Assembly (NCBI GenBank): GCA_903873395.1
Contig: CAIQOJ010000014.1
Span: 1 to 40,117 of the forward strand
Direction of reading: 5' to 3'
From: an uncultured Acidimicrobiaceae bacterium
GTDB lineage: Bacteria; Actinomycetota; Acidimicrobiia; Acidimicrobiales; RAAP-2
Length of the DNA: 40,117 bases
The notes beneath the pieces were generated by a model. That model saw only the letters and a list, made by a program, of their open reading frames with translations. It made no database searches and had not been told where the DNA came from. Shown here one piece after another: positions 36,536 to 40,117 of the stretch (position 1 is the first letter of the stretch; each line of letters begins with the position of its first letter). The position numbers and the translations under genes are program-made.

Positions 36536-37581
36536 GTTCCCTGACCCATGCCATCGGCAGCCTCGCCCAGCCGCTGCTGAAGTTCGTCGCCGGCATCCTG
36601 GCGTTCTTCTACTCCATCATCCCGAGCTACCCGGTAGCCGTGACCTTGCTCACCATCGTGATCATGGCCGCGGTCACGCCGCTCACGGTGAAGAGCACGA
36701 AGAACATGGCCGCCATGCAGGCCCTTGGCCCGGAGATGAAGAAGCTCCAGGCGAAATATAAAGGTGCCGAAAACCGGGCGCAGTTGAACGAAGAAATGAT
36801 GCGGCTCTATAAGGAGCACAAGGTAAACCCCGCATCGGGATGTCTGCCCATGCTGTTGCAGATGCCCGCATTCTTCATTCTCTACAGCGTTGTGCGTGGA
36901 ATCACGAATATGGTTGCCAAAGGCTCCGCGCTTCCCTACACGTATACCGCTGCGGGTTTCCAACCCTCGAACCCGAGCAAGTGCGATCTCGCCCAGTGCG
37001 CCGACCCCCGGTACATCTCCACGACGTCGAAGATGTACCAGGATATTGTTGCCTCCCACGGGAAGCTCGTGTCCGGCGGCATCGACTTCGCCGACAAGCT
37101 TCTGAGCCACCATTCGGCCATGTGGATGTACATTCCCTACGCCATCCTTGTAGCTGGCGCCGTGGGACTTCAGTATGTGCAGATGGCCCGATTGAATGCC
37201 CGGAACCCACAGGCATCACAAGCAAATCCCCAAGCGGCCATGTTGCAAAAATACATGCCGCTTATTTTCGGTTTCATTTATCTTAATGTGGCCGCTATTC
37301 TTAATGTGTATTTTGTCGTTTCAAGCGCAATCAGGATCCTCACGCAGGAGGTCCTGTTCAGGAAGGGCATGGTTGGTGGCCCACCCGCTAGTGCGGGGAC
37401 GATCGACGCCAACGCCAAGAGCAGTAGCGCGACCAAGGCAACGGGCGTGACGAAGACTCCAGCCAAGGAGAGGGCTCTGCCCAAACCTGGGGCTGCAGAG
37501 GACAACAACGGACCCGAGGACGAGAACGGTGCAAAGAAGCACCCTCGTGCGAAGGGCAAGCGAGAGAGAAAGGCGCGCTGA
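36532..37581 (+). CDS. yidC: Membrane protein insertase YidC/Oxa1
   Basis: 349 residues. It lacks the large periplasmic domain of proteobacterial YidC, as expected for Gram-positives. Helices: about 12-32 ([16 protein letters not shown]), 39-58 with [14 protein letters not shown], a cytoplasmic coiled region with [20 protein letters not shown] and [22 protein letters not shown], then helices near 195-215 and 240-270. The C-terminal 75 residues are a hydrophilic Lys/Ala/Glu-rich tail ending KGKRERKAR, which may bind ribosomes. Parts of the gene (about 36750-36960 and 37240-37330) use A/T-ending codons unlike the rest of the window. GTG start overlaps the yidD stop. Confidence 0.96.
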   Translation: MSSLTHAIGSLAQPLLKFVAGILAFFYSIIPSYPVAVTLLTIVIMAAVTPLTVKSTKNMAAMQALGPEMKKLQAKYKGAENRAQLNEEMMRLYKEHKVNPASGCLPMLLQMPAFFILYSVVRGITNMVAKGSALPYTYTAAGFQPSNPSKCDLAQCADPRYISTTSKMYQDIVASHGKLVSGGIDFADKLLSHHSAMWMYIPYAILVAGAVGLQYVQMARLNARNPQASQANPQAAMLQKYMPLIFGFIYLNVAAILNVYFVVSSAIRILTQEVLFRKGMVGGPPASAGTIDANAKSSSATKATGVTKTPAKERALPKPGAAEDNNGPEDENGAKKHPRAKGKRERKAR

Positions 37582-37584
37582 TCA

Positions 37585-38550
37585 GTGGAGTGGGTCGAAG
37601 CAAGCGGTAAGTCATTAGATGAGGCGAAGGAGACAGCACTAGATCTCCTTGGTGTGGCAGAAGACGATGCAGAAATCATTGTCTTGGCTGAACCCAAGGC
37701 CGGCCTGTTCGGTCGACTTCGAGGTGAGGCTCGAGTGCAGGCCAGGGTTCGGCCAGTAACCCCGCCTCCCAAGCGAGGACGGCGCCAACGTCCGGATCGA
37801 AAGCGTGAAGGTGGGGACCGCAACCGCCAGCCAAAGCAGTCAGGATCGGGCGGGAACCCAGGCGGCACCAGTGAAGACGTTGATGAAACAATCAGTGCCG
37901 ACCAATCAGACGAGGGCGGAGCTGAGGAAGCTTCCGGTTCGACTTCACCTCGACCTGGTGGGGGAAACCGTCGTAACCGTTCCCGAGGGGGACAGGGTGG
38001 CGGAAAGCCACAGGGCCAGCAGAGTAAGCAAGGTTCCGGTCGAGGGTCCGGGGCGAACAAGGAGAGCGAGGACAGCATGGAAGAGTCGTTGACGCTTGAG
38101 CAGCAGGGGGAGGCAGCCCAGCAGTTCTTGAGCGGCCTCGTTCGTGAGTTCGGTCTGGAAGCTACGGTGACCTGGTCGCAGGTCGACGACGACACGATTC
38201 TGGTAGCCGCAAACGGTGACGACCTCGGCCTCCTCGTTGGTCCCCGTGGTGCCACCCTTGCCGCCGTGCAAGATCTCACTCGGACATTCGTCCAGCGACA
38301 GTCCGAAAACCGGACCGACCGAATCCTTGTGGATGTTGCTGGTTACCGAGAGAAGCGGGCGGCTGCACTCCAGCGCTTCGCTTTGGGATTGGCAGAAGAG
38401 GTGAAGAGTTCGGGCGAGGAGCGCGCTCTCGAGCCGATGTCACCGGCTGATCGTAAGGTGATCCATGACGCCATCAACGATATCGATGGTGTGGAGACTC
38501 GATCAGCGGGAGTGGAACCATCAAGGCATGTGGTAATCGCCCCGGCGTGA
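37585..38550 (+). CDS. jag: RNA-binding protein Jag/KhpB (Jag_N, KH, R3H domains)
   Basis: 321 residues from GTG 37585, three bases after yidC. The Jag_N domain is residues 1-50 (WVEASGKSLDEAKETALDLL and GLFGRLRGEARV). A very basic and Gly/Ser-rich linker of about 110 residues follows (KRGRRQRPDRKREGG and RRNRSRGGQGGGKPQG). The KH domain has LGLLVGPRGATLAAVQDL with the GxxG-type loop, and the R3H domain has REKRAAALQRFALGLAEEV through to PSRHVVIAP. It probably binds RNA and, in streptococci, controls cell elongation with KhpA. A long hairpin at 38583-38613 ends the operon. Confidence 0.92.
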   Translation: MEWVEASGKSLDEAKETALDLLGVAEDDAEIIVLAEPKAGLFGRLRGEARVQARVRPVTPPPKRGRRQRPDRKREGGDRNRQPKQSGSGGNPGGTSEDVDETISADQSDEGGAEEASGSTSPRPGGGNRRNRSRGGQGGGKPQGQQSKQGSGRGSGANKESEDSMEESLTLEQQGEAAQQFLSGLVREFGLEATVTWSQVDDDTILVAANGDDLGLLVGPRGATLAAVQDLTRTFVQRQSENRTDRILVDVAGYREKRAAALQRFALGLAEEVKSSGEERALEPMSPADRKVIHDAINDIDGVETRSAGVEPSRHVVIAPA

Positions 38551-38582
38551 ACTTCGGGTGATGTACTCCGCTTCGGCGTGTG

Positions 38583-38613
38583 CGATGGCACCGGGCTCCG
38601 CTCGGTGCCATCG
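38583..38613 (+). terminator. Terminator hairpin after jag
   Basis: A perfect 11-bp stem, CGATGGCACCG (38583-38593) with CGGTGCCATCG (38603-38613), and a 9-nt loop, 32 bases past the jag stop. No T-run follows. It probably ends the rpmH-jag transcript and leaves rsmG on a separate or read-through transcript. Confidence 0.7.
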
Positions 38614-38760
38614 TCGCGTCAGAGCACAGATGATCGTCATGGCAATGATGCGGGCATCTCGGTGGTTGCGAGAGGTTGTTGGTTGGGATGATCCAGGCCT
38701 GAAAACATCGCAGTGCTATGAGTGGACAGAGAGTTCGGTTGCAATCAGAAGGGATTGTCG

Positions 38761-39435
38761 GTGAAGGAACTGACGTCAGAGGTGATCGTCGATCTGCGTG
38801 GTCGTTTGGACACGGAGCTGCATCCAATCCTTTCTCGGTCGTTCGAGATGGGATTCCTAGGTGGCATGCCGATCGAGGAGCAGGTCGATCACGCCTTAGG
38901 TTTCGTTGGCCTGGTGGAAGCCGAACTAGGTCGGGCCCCTCAGTCTGTTATTGATCTGGGAACTGGCGGAGGCGTTCCTGGCTTGGTGCTCGCCTGTTGT
39001 TGGCCCGATGCGCATGTGGTCTTGATGGACGGGAGTGAGAAGAGAATCACCTTTCTCTCCGAGGCCATCGAGCAGGTAGCAGGAGCAGAACACGCCCAGG
39101 TCGAACTTGGTCGAGCAGAGGAACTGGGTCACCGCTCAGACCTTCGAGAGTTGTTCGAGGTCGTGACATCGAGGTCCTTCGGTTCACCAGCTGTCACCGC
39201 CGAATGTGGGTCGTCGTTCGCCATGCTTGGAGGAATCATGGTGATTTCGGAACCACCGGATTCAGCAGAAGCTCAGCGGTGGCCGGCTGACGGACTGGTG
39301 ATGGTCGGACTGGAACCGGCCGGGCAGTTCAGAGCAGCTGATCGCTTTGGCTACCAGGTGATCCGAAAGAACGTTCCTCTCGATGATCGGTATCCCCGCC
39401 GCGTAGGGGTGCCAGCGAAAAGACCGCTCTTCTGA
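38761..39435 (+). CDS. rsmG: 16S rRNA (guanine-N7) methyltransferase RsmG
   Basis: 224 residues from GTG 38761, preceded by AGAAGGGA. A 237-residue form from GTG 38722 is open but less likely. The SAM-binding motif is VIDLGTGGGVPGLVLA, followed by VVLMDGSEKRITFLSEAIEQ and AEELGHRSDLRELFEVVTSRS. RsmG (GidB) methylates G527 of 16S rRNA. The methyl-acceptor loop residues SFGSPAVTAE are a little diverged. In many bacteria parA and parB follow directly; here they do not. Confidence 0.94.
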   Translation: MKELTSEVIVDLRGRLDTELHPILSRSFEMGFLGGMPIEEQVDHALGFVGLVEAELGRAPQSVIDLGTGGGVPGLVLACCWPDAHVVLMDGSEKRITFLSEAIEQVAGAEHAQVELGRAEELGHRSDLRELFEVVTSRSFGSPAVTAECGSSFAMLGGIMVISEPPDSAEAQRWPADGLVMVGLEPAGQFRAADRFGYQVIRKNVPLDDRYPRRVGVPAKRPLF

Positions 39436-39825
39436 TTGACCAAGGTAGGCAACATGACCCACCCGTCCCACATACAACGCCTCTCACCCAGTAGTTCGCT
39501 GGCCCCGAGGAGATCCAGGTACTCCCCTCTTCGTCGACGGTCATCGGCTGTCGGTTGGTCAGCCCGGCGGGGAGATTCAGTGATCTGAATGTTTCACGTG
39601 GAACATTCAGGCTTGGGGAAAGTTCAAGCCCGTATGCCCTTCCTGACGGAGTTCCACTGAGATCAACGGCCCGAAGACCAGGCGGACCTGAATGCCTCAG
39701 CGGAGCAAGACCTGCGCATTGTCCACACGGACCACTCTTGGCGGAGATCTGTCTGCGCCGGCCACTGCGAAGGAACGCAAGTGCCGACAGCGCTCGACCG
39801 CCGAGTTAATGATGCCCCGTCGGTC
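39436..39825. other. Gene-free region containing parS
   Basis: About 390 bases between rsmG and the YjbR-like gene with no protein I can support. The plus-strand frame at 39555-39809 overlaps the parS site and has no family features. The only clear element is the parS palindrome at 39585-39610. Confidence 0.65.
39585..39610. promoter_or_regulatory. parS: parS centromere-like site
   Basis: TGTTTCACGTGGAACA at 39590-39605 differs by one base from the universal parS consensus TGTTTCACGTGAAACA. The flanks extend the palindrome to CTGAAT...ATTCAG (39585-39610), 13-base arms with one mismatched pair. ParB binds this site and spreads for origin segregation. A near-origin position is exactly where such sites are expected. 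Confidence 0.93.
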
Positions 39826-40117
39826 CTAGTCGGAGCCGATGAATGCCTTGGCCAGTGAGGCTGGGGCCTTGCGTAACCATGCCTCAGTCAGCAGTTCTGG
39901 GATCAGATCGGCAGGGGCTACAGCGATCTCGACCGCAACGCAGGATAGGCGTTTGCCCCAATAGACGGGCTGACACGCGTCTGGGTGAGAGGCTGTCGTG
40001 GCGAGAATCTGGTGCTCGTCAACCATGATGCGGACACACTGCATATCGGGAACTGTGGCGAAGATCTTTCCGCGCACCCGGAACGAGCCCAAATGATGGT
40101 GAGGCTGCTCAGTGCTC
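39826..40117 (-). CDS. YjbR/MmcQ-family (DUF419) protein, N-terminus outside window
   Basis: The frame is open to the window end, so the gene is 5'-truncated; the apparent TTG start at 40092 is internal, since in-frame codons (STEQPHHHLGSFRVRGKIFA) continue upstream. The sequence fits the CyaY-like YjbR/MmcQ family: FRVRGKIFATVPD, QPVYWGKRLSCVAVEI and ELLTEAWLRKAPASLAKAF. The LP-x-PHH-SFRV-GK-FAT pattern is typical. The family is often annotated as DNA-binding, but the function is not firmly known. The absence of parA or parB next to rsmG makes this gene an unusual neighbour. Confidence 0.85.
   Translation of the reverse strand, partial: STEQPHHHLGSFRVRGKIFATVPDMQCVRIMVDEHQILATTASHPDACQPVYWGKRLSCVAVEIAVAPADLIPELLTEAWLRKAPASLAKAFIGSD

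Noticed and set aside
39555..39809. Small plus-strand frame downstream of rsmG, considered as a parA remnant
   Set aside because: No Walker motif or ParA-like segment, and it runs across the parS palindrome.

Overview
The window is a piece of a GC-rich bacterial chromosome that spans the replication origin. The core block is dnaA, dnaN, recF, a DUF721/DciA-like gene, gyrB, gyrA and tRNA-Ile on the minus strand, diverging from rpmH, rnpA, yidD, yidC, jag and rsmG on the plus strand. This is the classic order of Actinomycetota. The GC content, frequent GTG starts, a DciA-like protein and the mix of P450, BVMO-type monooxygenase and LLM flavin enzymes fit an actinobacterium. A lineage such as Acidimicrobiia is my inference from general resemblance, not something the sequence proves.

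Layout. Bases 1-6240: an exported protein made of tandem Ig-like repeats (cut by the window edge) with a structured leader, a small unknown protein, a calcineurin-like phosphatase, an SCO6745-like protein divergent from a cytochrome P450, and an ARPP-1-like protein. Bases 6238-14044: a UvrD2-like helicase with an unusual N-terminal extension, a compact three-gene cytochrome b operon, and a complete polar amino acid ABC transporter (binding protein, permease, ATPase). Bases 14104-19861: an unknown protein, a Baeyer-Villiger-type flavin monooxygenase, a pirin, a RodZ-like membrane HTH protein and a CtaG-like oxidase assembly protein. Bases 19957-26164: a translationally coupled operon of an FAD 2-hydroxyacid oxidase, a ThDP enzyme and a Gfo/Idh/MocA dehydrogenase, then an LLM monooxygenase and a sulfotransferase. 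Bases 26311-39435: the origin block. Bases 39436-40117: a gene-free stretch with a near-consensus parS site, then a partial YjbR-family gene.

How the genes work together. The origin block supplies initiation (DnaA, beta clamp, RecF, DciA-like loader), topology (gyrase), and ribosome, tRNA and membrane biogenesis (L34, RNase P protein, YidD, YidC, Jag). The rpmH-rnpA-yidD-yidC genes are chained by 4-nt start/stop overlaps, and the rnpA frame stays open through rpmH to an ATG four bases before the rpmH ATG, the geometry known from Thermus. Outside the core, the most interesting assemblies are the reduced cytochrome b operon with no Rieske or cytochrome c gene beside it, and the 2-hydroxyacid/2-oxoacid operon. 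All assignments come from reading motifs by eye; no database search was run.
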